A stretch of 35,675 nucleotides of DNA from Terriglobia bacterium. Its GTDB lineage: Bacteria > Acidobacteriota > Terriglobia > Terriglobales > Acidobacteriaceae. The notes under the pieces were generated by a model that worked only from the letters and a program-made list of their open reading frames with translations, did not search any database and had not been told where the DNA came from. The translations under genes were made by a program, and so were the position numbers. The number at the start of each line of letters is the position of its first letter. Positions within the stretch are counted from its first letter, which is position 1. The stretch is taken from positions 1 to 35,675 of the forward strand of contig JAJPHW010000192.1 in NCBI GenBank assembly GCA_021325035.1, in the 5' to 3' direction. Shown piece after piece: positions 17,176 to 24,374 of this stretch.

Positions 17176-17964
17176 CTATTTTGCTTTTAACGCCGCTTGT
17201 TCGATCAACTCCGCCACTTCTTTCGGATAAGACAGCATGGCCAGATGATTGGCGGGTATGGTGATTGAGGTTGCCTTTATGTTCGCTGCTTCGTCTTTCT
17301 CGAGTTGGGGCGGGATCGCCCGGTCGTTCCCCGCAATCACGGCCCATGAAGGCTTGCTCTTCCACGCAGCGGTCGTGATTGTAGCTCCGAAAACAGATGC
17401 CGAGGTCTGACCCTGGGTAGCCGTGAGTACCTGCTGCTCGCTGAGCGTGAGATCTTGAGCCATGTCTTCCGCAATCCCTTTCGGAGTCGCCGTTAGAAAA
17501 CCCTGGGCGTCGGGGCGGAGTTCTGCGCCCAGCGGAGCAGGCGGGTACGGTTTACTGACGGAATTGATGGATTCACCGTCCCCGGGCGCAAAGGCCGCCA
17601 CGTAAACCAACCCGACAACCTTTGCGTCATTACCCGCTTCGGTAATAACGACGCCAGCGTAGGAATGGCCGACCAGTATCACAGGCCCGTCCTGTAAGGC
17701 GATTATGCGCTTCGTCGCTGCCACGTCGTCGGCCAGCAAGGTCAAAGGGTTCTGCACTGAGACTACATGAAAACCCTTCGCTTGGAGAATGCTAATCACT
17801 CTAGACCAGCACGATCCATCTGCCCAAGCGCCATGAACGAGGACGATATTTTTGGTCCCCTGCGGGAAGTTAGTCTGAGCGAATCCACTAACGTCGAGTC
17901 CGTGCAGGAGCATCAGCATTGTGGCTGCGATCAAAGCATTTCGGTACATTTGCGAAAGTTTCAT
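17176..17964 (-). CDS. Secreted Ser-type alpha/beta hydrolase
   Basis: A 262-residue protein with a signal peptide (MYRNALIAATMLMLLHGL then SGFAQ). It contains the oxyanion motif VHGAWADGSCW, the nucleophile elbow VGHSYAGVV with Ser101, and the catalytic His in ANHLAMLSYPKEVAEL. It resembles the EstC/methylesterase-type alpha/beta hydrolase group often named pyrethroid or salicylate-ester hydrolases. It should hydrolyse an ester or lactone in the periplasm. GGAG lies before the ATG. It is the first gene of a unit with the cupin gene and has a near-perfect copy of the island operator 56-86 bp upstream. Confidence 0.87.
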   Translation of the reverse strand: MKLSQMYRNALIAATMLMLLHGLDVSGFAQTNFPQGTKNIVLVHGAWADGSCWSRVISILQAKGFHVVSVQNPLTLLADDVAATKRIIALQDGPVILVGHSYAGVVITEAGNDAKVVGLVYVAAFAPGDGESINSVSKPYPPAPLGAELRPDAQGFLTATPKGIAEDMAQDLTLSEQQVLTATQGQTSASVFGATITTAAWKSKPSWAVIAGNDRAIPPQLEKDEAANIKATSITIPANHLAMLSYPKEVAELIEQAALKAK

Positions 17965-17993
17965 TTCTATCTCCTCGTAAATTGACTGTTGCG

Positions 17994-18050
17994 ATTAGGC
18001 CAGAACGACCGTGACCGCACAATTGGACGATGGTATCGGCGATACTTTCG
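17994..18050 (-). promoter_or_regulatory. Island promoter module 3 (alpha/beta hydrolase-cupin unit)
   Basis: Minus strand: operator 18028-18050 with core GTATCGCCGATACC, TCCAA, -35 TTGTGC (18017-18022), 17-bp spacer, extended -10 TGG+CCTAAT (hexamer 17994-17999). It lies back to back with module 4. Confidence 0.75.
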
Positions 18051-18111
18051 TATGAACTGTATTAAGAACCCGAAATACCTGCGTCATTTCCCTGATTTGT
18101 GATGAGCAATA

Positions 18112-18168
18112 CGAAGGTATTGCCAATACCATCGTCCAATTGTTTTACTTCAAGGTCTTTGGCTTAAT
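18112..18168 (+). promoter_or_regulatory. Island promoter module 4 (cytochrome P460 unit)
   Basis: Operator 18112-18134 is the best dyad of the set (core GGTATTGCCAATACC with outer CGA/TCG), then TCCAA, -35 TTGTTT (18140-18145), 17-bp spacer, extended -10 TGG+CTTAAT (hexamer 18163-18168). The gene starts at 18229. Confidence 0.78.
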
Positions 18169-18228
18169 GGTGGACGTTCGAGACGCATATTGATCCGTCC
18201 TCGAAAATTTTTGTGAGGAGAACACAAC

Positions 18229-18852
18229 ATGCCTGAATTTGTGACGAAATCGGTGGCACAAAAACAAGAAAAGAAGATAGCAAAACGGATTGGAATCAAA
18301 CGTATCGCCAGTTACACCATTGCCGGGACAGCCGCCGTGGCGTTCGCCATCCTCTGTGCAGTCGTTCTTCGCGCGCAAGACCAAAGCAAGAGTAACGACA
18401 AGTACTTATTAAAATCGCCGGGCGGAATTGCGTTCTCTGACTTCAGAGGATACGAAGACTGGTCTTTCGTTTCTTCGGCTCGTACCGACGAAGTGCTCAA
18501 AGTGATCGTCGCTAACCCAAAAATGATCAATGCATACAAAGCAGGCATTCCAGGCAATGGTCAGGCTTTTCCTGACGGTTCCCTCATCGTGAAGCTGCAA
18601 TGGAAGCCGAAGAAAAGCACCGAGGCTCAATTCGCCGTGGATGTGCCCGACTTCTTTAAACAGGCGTTCGTAATGGAAAAAGACAGCAAGAGGTTTCCGA
18701 AAACCGGCGGGTGGGGATATGCGGTGTTCAACTACGACGCCGCATCGAATACGTACAGCCCAGATCCCAGCGCCCTGCAAGACTGTGGAAACGCCTGCCA
18801 TACGGCTGTAAAGGCGAAGGACTACATCTTTCATCCATATCAGAAACGTTGA
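18229..18852 (+). CDS. Cytochrome P460-family protein with CX3CH haem motif
   Basis: A 207-residue protein. An N-terminal signal anchor follows a long basic stretch (hydrophobic YTIAGTAAVAFAILCAVVLRA at about residues 29-49). The P460 fold shows FSDFRGYEDWSFVSSARTD, FPDGSLIVKLQWKPK and GGWGYAVFNYDA. The C-terminal haem site reads CGNACHTAVKAKDYIF: Cys186, Cys190 and His191, that is CX3CH instead of the normal CX2CH. P460 relatives oxidise hydroxylamine or bind NO, or are plain c'-beta cytochromes. The Lys cross-link of true P460 cannot be assigned here. GGAG precedes the ATG. It heads a plus-strand unit with the next two genes under module 4. It acts outside the cytoplasm. Confidence 0.87.
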   Translation: MPEFVTKSVAQKQEKKIAKRIGIKRIASYTIAGTAAVAFAILCAVVLRAQDQSKSNDKYLLKSPGGIAFSDFRGYEDWSFVSSARTDEVLKVIVANPKMINAYKAGIPGNGQAFPDGSLIVKLQWKPKKSTEAQFAVDVPDFFKQAFVMEKDSKRFPKTGGWGYAVFNYDAASNTYSPDPSALQDCGNACHTAVKAKDYIFHPYQKR

Positions 18853-18898
18853 ATCTCACTGGCCGCAGCCAGACACTTGAAGAAAGGACAATAAAGAC

Positions 18899-19198
18899 AT
18901 GCCTGAAGCGACGTGGAAACCACACGAGAAGCACGGACGGCTGACGGCGAAGAGTGACTTGCCCGACAGCGTTTACGCATTTCCGAAGCAGCGGAAAGAA
19001 CCATTGACCGACGCGCAACATGTACGCAATGCGGTGGCGCGATTCGATCAAGTGATCGACGTGTCGGATGACGACCGCGCTCAAGCGTTCGCCAACATCG
19101 AGAAAGCTGCAAAATACTATGACGTTAACCTTGCGGAAACGTCGTGGCACGAGCTCGGCGTGCATCCTCAAAAGAAGGGTAGACAGGCTACAGGCTAA
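18899..19198 (+). CDS. Small conserved protein, DUF6582-like
   Basis: A 99-residue soluble protein. The segment LPDSVYAFPKQRKEPLTDAQ followed by HVRNAVARFDQVIDVSDDDR and the ending TSWHELGV resemble a small family found in many bacteria (DUF6582-like), whose function I do not know. There is no signal peptide or membrane segment. AAGGA lies about 10 nt before the ATG. It is 46 bp after the cytochrome gene on the same strand and is probably co-transcribed. The name is from remembered family resemblance and was not searched. Confidence 0.7.
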   Translation: MPEATWKPHEKHGRLTAKSDLPDSVYAFPKQRKEPLTDAQHVRNAVARFDQVIDVSDDDRAQAFANIEKAAKYYDVNLAETSWHELGVHPQKKGRQATG

Positions 19199-19276
19199 AA
19201 TTTATTTCGTGGCCGACGCTTCCTTCATCCAAAGTTGTATAGCTGATTATTGGTAAATCGCTTAAGGAGATGAAAT

Positions 19277-20179
19277 ATGAAAGCAATCGTTGTTCGCCAA
19301 TATGGCGGTCCGGAAGTGTTGAAATTCGAAGACTACCCTGATCCGGTGCCAGGCGCGGGCGAAGTGCTGGTGAAAGTCGCAGCCACAAGTGTAAATCCTA
19401 TCGACTACAAGCGGCGCGCTGGATTAACGCAAGACTTCTACCCCCTTAAGTTTCCCGGACTCATAGGGGTTGATATCGCAGGGACCGTGGCTAAAATTGG
19501 TTCGGGAGTGGATGGTTTTTCCGTCGGCGATGATGTATTTGCTATGGCGGATAATACTTACGCCGAGCTTTGCGTGGTAAAAGCTGAAGTTCTGGCGAAA
19601 GTTCCCAAGGGACTCGATTTGATTCAAGCAGCCGCGCTACCGCTGGTGACCACGACCGGCAACCAGCTTCTTTCCGCGACGGGAGTCAAAGCGGGCCAGA
19701 CGGTTCTGGTCGTTGGCGCTGCGGGAAATGTCGGGCGATCGGCGGTATTCACTGCGAAGGCGCGAGGGGCGACTGTGATCGCGGGAGTTTTGAAGAGGCA
19801 GATAGATGAGGCGAAGACAGTAGGTGCGGATCAGGTGATCGCAACTGACGACGATACCGCGATTGCGAATCTTGCGCCGCTCGATGCAGTGGCGGATACG
19901 GTCGGCGGTAAAACCGCTGAGAGGCTGATCGCCAAGGTCAAGTCCGGCGGAGTGTACGCATCGGTTGTCGAGGTGCCGCAGAACGCTGCGAAGTATCCAT
20001 CTGTAAAGCTGGTGCACGTATTCTCGAAATTCGACAGGAAAACGCTTGAGTTCATGGCCGAAGCCGTGCGGGATAGCAAGCTGGTGATCCCGATTAGCCA
20101 AAAACTGCCGCTCAGTCAGGCGGCTGAGGCCCAAGCAGCGGCAGAGAAGGGCGGCGGGAAGATCTTGCTGGTGGCTTGA
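19277..20179 (+). CDS. MDR-family NADP-dependent oxidoreductase (quinone oxidoreductase-like)
   Basis: A 300-residue medium-chain reductase. The N-terminal GroES-like part (VRQYGGPEVLKFEDYPDPVP; SVNPIDYKRRAG; PGLIGVDIAGTVAKIGSGV) is followed by the Rossmann motif VLVVGAAGNVGRSAV at about residues 140-155. The zinc ligands of alcohol dehydrogenases are missing, so it belongs with the zinc-less quinone/enone reductases, which act on quinones or alpha,beta-unsaturated carbonyls using NADPH. AAGGAG precedes the ATG. It is third in the P460 unit, 78 bp after the small gene. The role fits removal of reactive electrophiles, which is inference. Confidence 0.88.
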   Translation: MKAIVVRQYGGPEVLKFEDYPDPVPGAGEVLVKVAATSVNPIDYKRRAGLTQDFYPLKFPGLIGVDIAGTVAKIGSGVDGFSVGDDVFAMADNTYAELCVVKAEVLAKVPKGLDLIQAAALPLVTTTGNQLLSATGVKAGQTVLVVGAAGNVGRSAVFTAKARGATVIAGVLKRQIDEAKTVGADQVIATDDDTAIANLAPLDAVADTVGGKTAERLIAKVKSGGVYASVVEVPQNAAKYPSVKLVHVFSKFDRKTLEFMAEAVRDSKLVIPISQKLPLSQAAEAQAAAEKGGGKILLVA

Positions 20180-20245
20180 ATCTGCCCGATGATGTCCGAA
20201 TTCTTGGCGGGCAACTGATCAAGACGGAAACCCCCTGCGTTGTAT

Positions 20246-20917
20246 TCATGCAGCTGCGTTCATGTGCCGCTTGGCTAGAGCCTCAATGTCAGGCTCAGTT
20301 ACCGCCGAGAGGTCTGCCTGTTCGGTCGCTATCACGCGGCGAAAAATCTCCGAGTGATGGCTCTTTAAGTATTCGTTCAAGAAGTCGGCAGCGTTGCTTT
20401 TTCCGGTGGCGTGACCGATGATGACGATTTCATTAGCCGGAGTAATATCTTTCGCTATCTCCTCGTAAAATGAATCTTCTTCTGGTACGCGATCGCCACG
20501 GTAGTGAGCTTCCTTTCGATGAATCAGATGATGATGGAAATGAAAAGGATCGTAAGGTCGCACCGTGCGTTCATCGGCCGGACGACTTCCGCCCAAATCT
20601 TTGTAAACATGCGCGACGTGGTGGTCAATGACGACGATCATGCGGCCAGGTTGGACTGGCTCTTCTACACGTTTACTTATTCCGGCCTCCTTTAAGAATT
20701 TGCGCAGCCGGGAAATTTCCTCCACGCCAAGATCATGGCTATGCGGCCGCTTGAAAAAGGCCTGTTGGCTGCCGACACGGAAAATGAATTCATCGTTCCC
20801 GTGCGGTTGAACTTCACCTAGATGCTCGACCAGTTCGACAGTCTCGCTCCAACTTAGGTTATGAGGTAACTTGCCGTTGAGAAGATTTTGATGCAGCGAT
20901 TCCAAGTGTTTGCTCAT
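20246..20917 (-). CDS. eRF1-domain-like (bacterial archaeo-eukaryotic release factor family) protein with HicA-like N-terminus
   Basis: A 223-residue protein with two parts. Residues 1 to about 85 (LSWSETVELVEHLGEVQPHG; FIFRVGSQQAFFKRP) look like a HicA-type double-stranded-RNA-binding fold, but no HicB partner is present. Residues from about 95 on start with RMIVVIDHHVAHVYKD and include a His-rich loop (FHFHHHLIH) and NEIVIIGHATGKSNAADFL, a pattern of bacterial eRF1 domain-3-like ('translational machinery') proteins. A link to ribosome rescue or stress is possible but not proven. ATG at 20917 is chosen over GTG at 20923; neither has a good ribosome site. It follows the alpha/beta hydrolase gene by 76 bp on the same strand. 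Confidence 0.7.
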   Translation of the reverse strand: MSKHLESLHQNLLNGKLPHNLSWSETVELVEHLGEVQPHGNDEFIFRVGSQQAFFKRPHSHDLGVEEISRLRKFLKEAGISKRVEEPVQPGRMIVVIDHHVAHVYKDLGGSRPADERTVRPYDPFHFHHHLIHRKEAHYRGDRVPEEDSFYEEIAKDITPANEIVIIGHATGKSNAADFLNEYLKSHHSEIFRRVIATEQADLSAVTEPDIEALAKRHMNAAA

Positions 20918-20993
20918 AATCACTACTATAGCCCCTTCGTGATGCTTGCAAGATTAGCAAACAAGATTTGCGAACTTCACTCCTGTATGGATC

Positions 20994-21878
20994 TCAGCCC
21001 GCACGTCTCGCCTTCAATTCGCTCCCTGCCATAAAATTTCCGACGAACGCCGCGATCTCATCGGCAGCAGTGTCCAATGCGAAATGGCTCGCGTCAAGAA
21101 CGTGGACTTCGGCATTCGGAACATCACGGCGATAGCGTTCGGATTCGCCGATGTCAAAAGAAGAATCGTATTTGCCCCAGATCACGAGTAGCCGCGGCTG
21201 ATTTTCGTGCATCCACCCCTGCCACTTCGGATAGGCGTCCACATTCGTGCGGTAATCGTAGAAAAGATCGCTTTGTATATCGGCCTGGCCCGGCTGATTA
21301 AGAAAATAAAACTCGTCGGTCCAGAGATCTGGATCGAGGCGTTCAATGTCCTGGCCGATTCCAACGTGACGCGATCGCGTGGTGGCGAACGACAAGAGAT
21401 TCGTCCGCAGTGCGCTTTCGTTAGCAGTGCGATCAGCCCAGAACGCTCGGCGCGTTTTCCAAATCGCTCCTAAGCCTTCGTTGTGGGCGACGGCGTCCTG
21501 CACGATCAGGCCTTCTATCCGGTCTGGATGTGCTAGTGCCATTCGAAAGCCGACGGGGCCACCATAGTCCTGCATGTAAAGTGTGTAGTACTGGAGACCA
21601 AGCGCTTCGGCGAAGTGATTCATAATTTCGGCGATGTGATCGAACGTATATGCGAATTTCTTCGGATCGGGCCAGTCACTATGTCCAAAACCGGGATAAT
21701 CGGGTGCGATTAGGTGATAGCGGTCGGACAACCTTGCGAAAAGCGGCTCAAACATGCGCGATGAAGACGGAAGGCCGTGCAGCAGAAGAAGTGTCGGTGC
21801 GTCTTTAGGGCCTGCCTCTCTGTAGAAAATCGATAGACCATCAACTTGCAAGGTGCGATAGGAAGTAGGGTAGTTCAT
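20994..21878 (-). CDS. Alpha/beta hydrolase, haloalkane dehalogenase/epoxide hydrolase-like
   Basis: A 294-residue cytoplasmic enzyme. It has the oxyanion motif LLLHGLPSSSRMF, the strand-4 motif APDYPGFGHSDWP, the nucleophile elbow YMQDYGGPVGFRMA with Asp104 in the nucleophile position, and the catalytic His in LDASHFALDTAADEIAAF. The elbow is close to that of haloalkane dehalogenases (QDWGG), but the halide-holding Trp next to the Asp is replaced by Tyr, so epoxide or ester-like substrates are as likely. ATG at 21878 is chosen because AAGGAAAGGA lies just upstream; a longer open frame from 21935 has no such signal. It is downstream of the EHN-domain hydrolase gene (268 bp apart) and before the eRF1-like gene. 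Confidence 0.87.
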   Translation of the reverse strand: MNYPTSYRTLQVDGLSIFYREAGPKDAPTLLLLHGLPSSSRMFEPLFARLSDRYHLIAPDYPGFGHSDWPDPKKFAYTFDHIAEIMNHFAEALGLQYYTLYMQDYGGPVGFRMALAHPDRIEGLIVQDAVAHNEGLGAIWKTRRAFWADRTANESALRTNLLSFATTRSRHVGIGQDIERLDPDLWTDEFYFLNQPGQADIQSDLFYDYRTNVDAYPKWQGWMHENQPRLLVIWGKYDSSFDIGESERYRRDVPNAEVHVLDASHFALDTAADEIAAFVGNFMAGSELKARRAG

Positions 21879-21995
21879 CGAAGATTCCTTTCCTTGCGCG
21901 AAAGTTCTGAGCCGAGGGCTCCACAGCGACAGCAAATATTCCGCAGCCGCCGTTCAAAATCAGTTGACCCGAACTCTCATCGTCTCGTTATTTTT

Positions 21996-22023
21996 CTCAA
22001 CCCCGCCACTCGGCGGAATTGAG
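21996..22023. other. Hairpin between two hydrolase genes
   Basis: CTCAA and CCGCC pair with GGCGG and TTGAG around an ACTC loop, with a 2x2 internal mismatch. There is no T-run after it on the minus strand, so it is not a standard terminator for the upstream gene. It could be an attenuator or processing site in the 268-bp gap, which otherwise shows nothing clear. Confidence 0.35.
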
Positions 22024-22146
22024 CCTACATCTCACCCTCTATGGGCACCATGGGGACGCAAATTCCAACCCAATCACCATCCGAAGCATCAGCAAGGCTG
22101 CTTTCATAGAATTTGCGCTCCCAATAAATGTAAGATGCTCCACCGA

Positions 22147-23379
22147 TTATGCGGCCGTCTTCATCGCACCTGCACGCAACGATCGGAAACCGGCACGAAT
22201 TTCTTCTGATAAAAGTTGCGGTTGCTCAAACGCGGCGAAGTGGCCGCCTTTCGGCAGCTTGTTGTAGTGGATGAGTTTGGGATACGCCTGCTCCGTCCAG
22301 CTCTTCGGAGCCGGGTAGAGTTCGTCGGGGAACACGCTCACGGCAACTGGAATGTTGACGCCTTTGGCATTGAAATATCCGAGTTTACCCCAATTCTCCC
22401 AATAAAGACGGGCGCCAGAAAGCGCCGTGTTCGTCAGCCAGGCGACAGTGATGTTGTCGAGGACGTCGTCGCGCGTGAGGCCCTCGGATTTTCCCTCAAA
22501 AACGCGTGTGATCAGCTCGTAGCTCCGCGCGTCGTGATCGAGGAAATAAGCCGCCAGGCCAACGGGTGAGTCCGCGATTCCATACAACGTCTGCGGCCGT
22601 AAGCCCATCTGGTATCCGTAAGCGATTCCTTTTTGGTATACGAACTGCAAACGCTCGTAAGCGATCTTCTCATCGGCTGACAGACCCGCTGGCGCCGGCG
22701 CTCCGGAAGCGGCCGCCTTATCAATCTCGTTAGGAAAAATGCCTGGCATGTTGCTGTGAATGCCGAGCAATTCCGGAGCCGCATCCACACCCATTTGATC
22801 GACAATGAGTGCGCCCCAGTCGCCGCCTTGCGCCACAAACTTCGTGTATCCGAGGCGCCTCATCAGCACGACCCAGGCACGCGCGATGTGGGCAACATCC
22901 CATCCGGTGGTGGCCGGTCTTCCTGAAAAGCCATAGCCCGGCATTGACGGAATCACGACATCGAATGCGTCTGCGGCACTGCCGCCGTGCGCGGTGGGAT
23001 TGGTCAGTGGGTCAATGATCTTCATCTGTTCGATGATTGAGCCGGGCCATCCGTGCGTGACGATCAGAGGCAATGCATTTTCGTGTTTCGAGCGAACATG
23101 AATGAAATGAATGTCGAGCCCATCAATCTCGGTGATGAACTGTGGCAGGGCGTTGAGCCTCGCTTCAACCTTGCGCCAGTCGTATTCCGCCGCCCAATAG
23201 CGAGCGAGTGCCTGAGTGGTCGCGAGTTGCACACCTTGCGTTGCGTCTGTCACAGTCTCTTTTTCAGGCCACTTCGTCGCATTGATGCGCGTGCGCAATT
23301 CGGTAAGTTCGGCTTCCGGAACATTTACATGAAAAGGACGAATTGCATTCTCGTTAGTCGTTGGTTTTGTCTGAGCCAC
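22147..23379 (-). CDS. Epoxide hydrolase with EHN N-terminal domain
   Basis: A 410-residue enzyme of normal length for microsomal-type epoxide hydrolases. The N-terminal EHN domain (about residues 12-120: RPFHVNVPEAELTELRTRI; WAAEYDWRKVEARLNALPQF; IDGLDIHFIHVRS) leads into the alpha/beta fold with THGWPGSIIEQ, MPGYGFSG and the nucleophile motif AQGGDWGALI (Asp187). The C-terminal LPKGGHFAAFEQPQLL carries the catalytic His. It would open epoxides to diols; some relatives act on other substrates. GTG at 23379 is chosen because AAGGAGG lies 5 nt upstream, and the open frame further upstream crosses the promoter. It is the head of a unit under island module 5. Confidence 0.88.
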   Translation of the reverse strand: MAQTKPTTNENAIRPFHVNVPEAELTELRTRINATKWPEKETVTDATQGVQLATTQALARYWAAEYDWRKVEARLNALPQFITEIDGLDIHFIHVRSKHENALPLIVTHGWPGSIIEQMKIIDPLTNPTAHGGSAADAFDVVIPSMPGYGFSGRPATTGWDVAHIARAWVVLMRRLGYTKFVAQGGDWGALIVDQMGVDAAPELLGIHSNMPGIFPNEIDKAAASGAPAPAGLSADEKIAYERLQFVYQKGIAYGYQMGLRPQTLYGIADSPVGLAAYFLDHDARSYELITRVFEGKSEGLTRDDVLDNITVAWLTNTALSGARLYWENWGKLGYFNAKGVNIPVAVSVFPDELYPAPKSWTEQAYPKLIHYNKLPKGGHFAAFEQPQLLSEEIRAGFRSLRAGAMKTAA

Positions 23380-23431
23380 GGGGTCCTCCTTATTGAGTAG
23401 TTTTGATTGTTTGGGAGCTTTCAATGCCCCA

Positions 23432-23488
23432 ATCAAAACAAAAGAATGGAAGAGAAACAATTGGACGAAAGTATTGGCGATACCTTGG
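23432..23488 (-). promoter_or_regulatory. Island promoter module 5 (EHN epoxide hydrolase gene)
   Basis: Minus strand: operator 23466-23488 with core GGTATCGCCAATACT, TCCAA, -35 TTGTTT (23455-23460), 17-bp spacer, -10 TTTGAT (23432-23437). It lies inside the 3' end of the upstream small gene. Confidence 0.72.
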
Positions 23489-23771
23489 TATCGCTTGATG
23501 CTGGGAGGGACTTCCGACGATATTCCGCGGCATCGATCCGACTTGCCAATCGAGCTAAAGCTGCGATCGTCACCGATCGCCAGTCGCTGCTTGTTGGGGG
23601 AAGCGAGCAATCCATTATTTCCGCTTCGTCTAGCCAATCCTGCGCCGCGGTGCGGGCTTGTTCCGGGCCAAACTGTGCCGTCACTGCGTTTATAAATGCA
23701 AAGAGCTCCCGCTCAGCCAAGTGGAGGTCCGCTTCCCGTGGAATGTGAGAGGTACTTCTTGAAGCGCTCAT
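23433..23771 (-). CDS. Small protein of unknown function with island promoter
   Basis: A 112-residue protein not recognised. The middle (DLHLAERELFAFINAVTAQF; ARTAAQDWLDEAEIMDCSLP; DWRSVTIAALARLASRI) looks helical and ordered; the last 25 residues are low-complexity and overlap the promoter of the next gene, so the true end may be non-essential. ATG at 23771 is chosen because CAGGAGCAATT precedes it. The promoter and leader are nearly the same as those of the flavoprotein reductase gene 8 kb away, which supports a real gene. It may be co-transcribed with the EHN hydrolase. Confidence 0.65.
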   Translation of the reverse strand: MSASRSTSHIPREADLHLAERELFAFINAVTAQFGPEQARTAAQDWLDEAEIMDCSLPPTSSDWRSVTIAALARLASRIDAAEYRRKSLPASSDTKVSPILSSNCFSSILLF

Positions 23772-23797
23772 AATTGCTCCTGTGGTAATCAATCGTG

Positions 23798-23855
23798 ATT
23801 AGGCCAGAATCATGATGGCGAATCTATTGGACGAACGTATCAACCGATACCAAAG
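23798..23855 (-). promoter_or_regulatory. Island promoter module 6 (small unknown gene)
   Basis: Minus strand: operator 23832-23855 (24 bp, one longer than usual; core GGTATCGGTTGATAC), TCCAA, -35 TAGATT (23821-23826), 17-bp spacer, extended -10 TGG+CCTAAT (hexamer 23798-23803). Confidence 0.7.
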
Positions 23856-23882
23856 GCTAGGTTGGAGAATATGTTTCGCAGG

Positions 23883-23939
23883 TTCCCGTGAATCCAATAC
23901 CAAAGTACAATGGACTCCCCTTATGAAATGCCGCATGAT
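23883..23939 (+). promoter_or_regulatory. Island promoter module 7 (response-regulator pair), half-site operator
   Basis: The gene-proximal operator half is present (CCAATACC at 23894-23901) and the distal half is decayed. ACAA precedes -35 TGGACT (23911-23916), a 17-bp spacer and -10 CATGAT (23934-23939). The expected start point falls on the ATG at 23946. Confidence 0.5.
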
Positions 23940-23945
23940 TTTGCT

Positions 23946-24341
23946 ATGAAGTCCCTTAAGGACGGAGGCGGGGGCGAATGCCCGCTTCTATCCGTAGTTG
24001 ATGATGATGAATCCATGCGCGAGTCGCTGCCTGATCTGATTAAAGAGTTCGGCTATAAAGCTCGAGCTTTTGCGTCAGCAGAAGAATTTATCTCGTCTGG
24101 TTCTGCCGACGAGACTAGCTGCTTAATCCTTGATATCGCGATGCCAGGCATGAGCGGGCCGGAACTTTACGATGAGCTAAAACGTCGCGGAAAAAACGTC
24201 CCGGTCATATTTATCACTGCTCAAAAAGATGAGACGATTCGGGCTCGGGCGTTCGAAGAGGGCGCGTCAGGGTTCTTAATCAAACCATTCAGTGACGCGG
24301 CTTTGCTTGCAGCCATCAAGACCGCACTCAAGGCCACATGA
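23946..24341 (+). CDS. Single-domain response regulator (FixJ-type receiver)
   Basis: A 131-residue receiver domain without an output domain. It shows LLSVVDDDESMRESL (acidic pocket Asp19-Asp21), the phosphoacceptor Asp63 in CLILDIAMPGMSG, the switch Thr in VIFITAQKD, and Lys in GFLIKPFSD. It is closest in style to FixJ/NodW receivers. Such lone receivers act as phosphate shuttles or sinks. ATG at 23946 is chosen because the predicted promoter puts the transcript start there; the longer ATG at 23910 would sit at the -35 element. No ribosome site is seen, so it may be leaderless. The second regulator follows 33 bp later. Confidence 0.85.
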   Translation: MKSLKDGGGGECPLLSVVDDDESMRESLPDLIKEFGYKARAFASAEEFISSGSADETSCLILDIAMPGMSGPELYDELKRRGKNVPVIFITAQKDETIRARAFEEGASGFLIKPFSDAALLAAIKTALKAT

Positions 24342-24374
24342 AGGTCCACCAGCACGGCCTTTAAGGGGGATACA

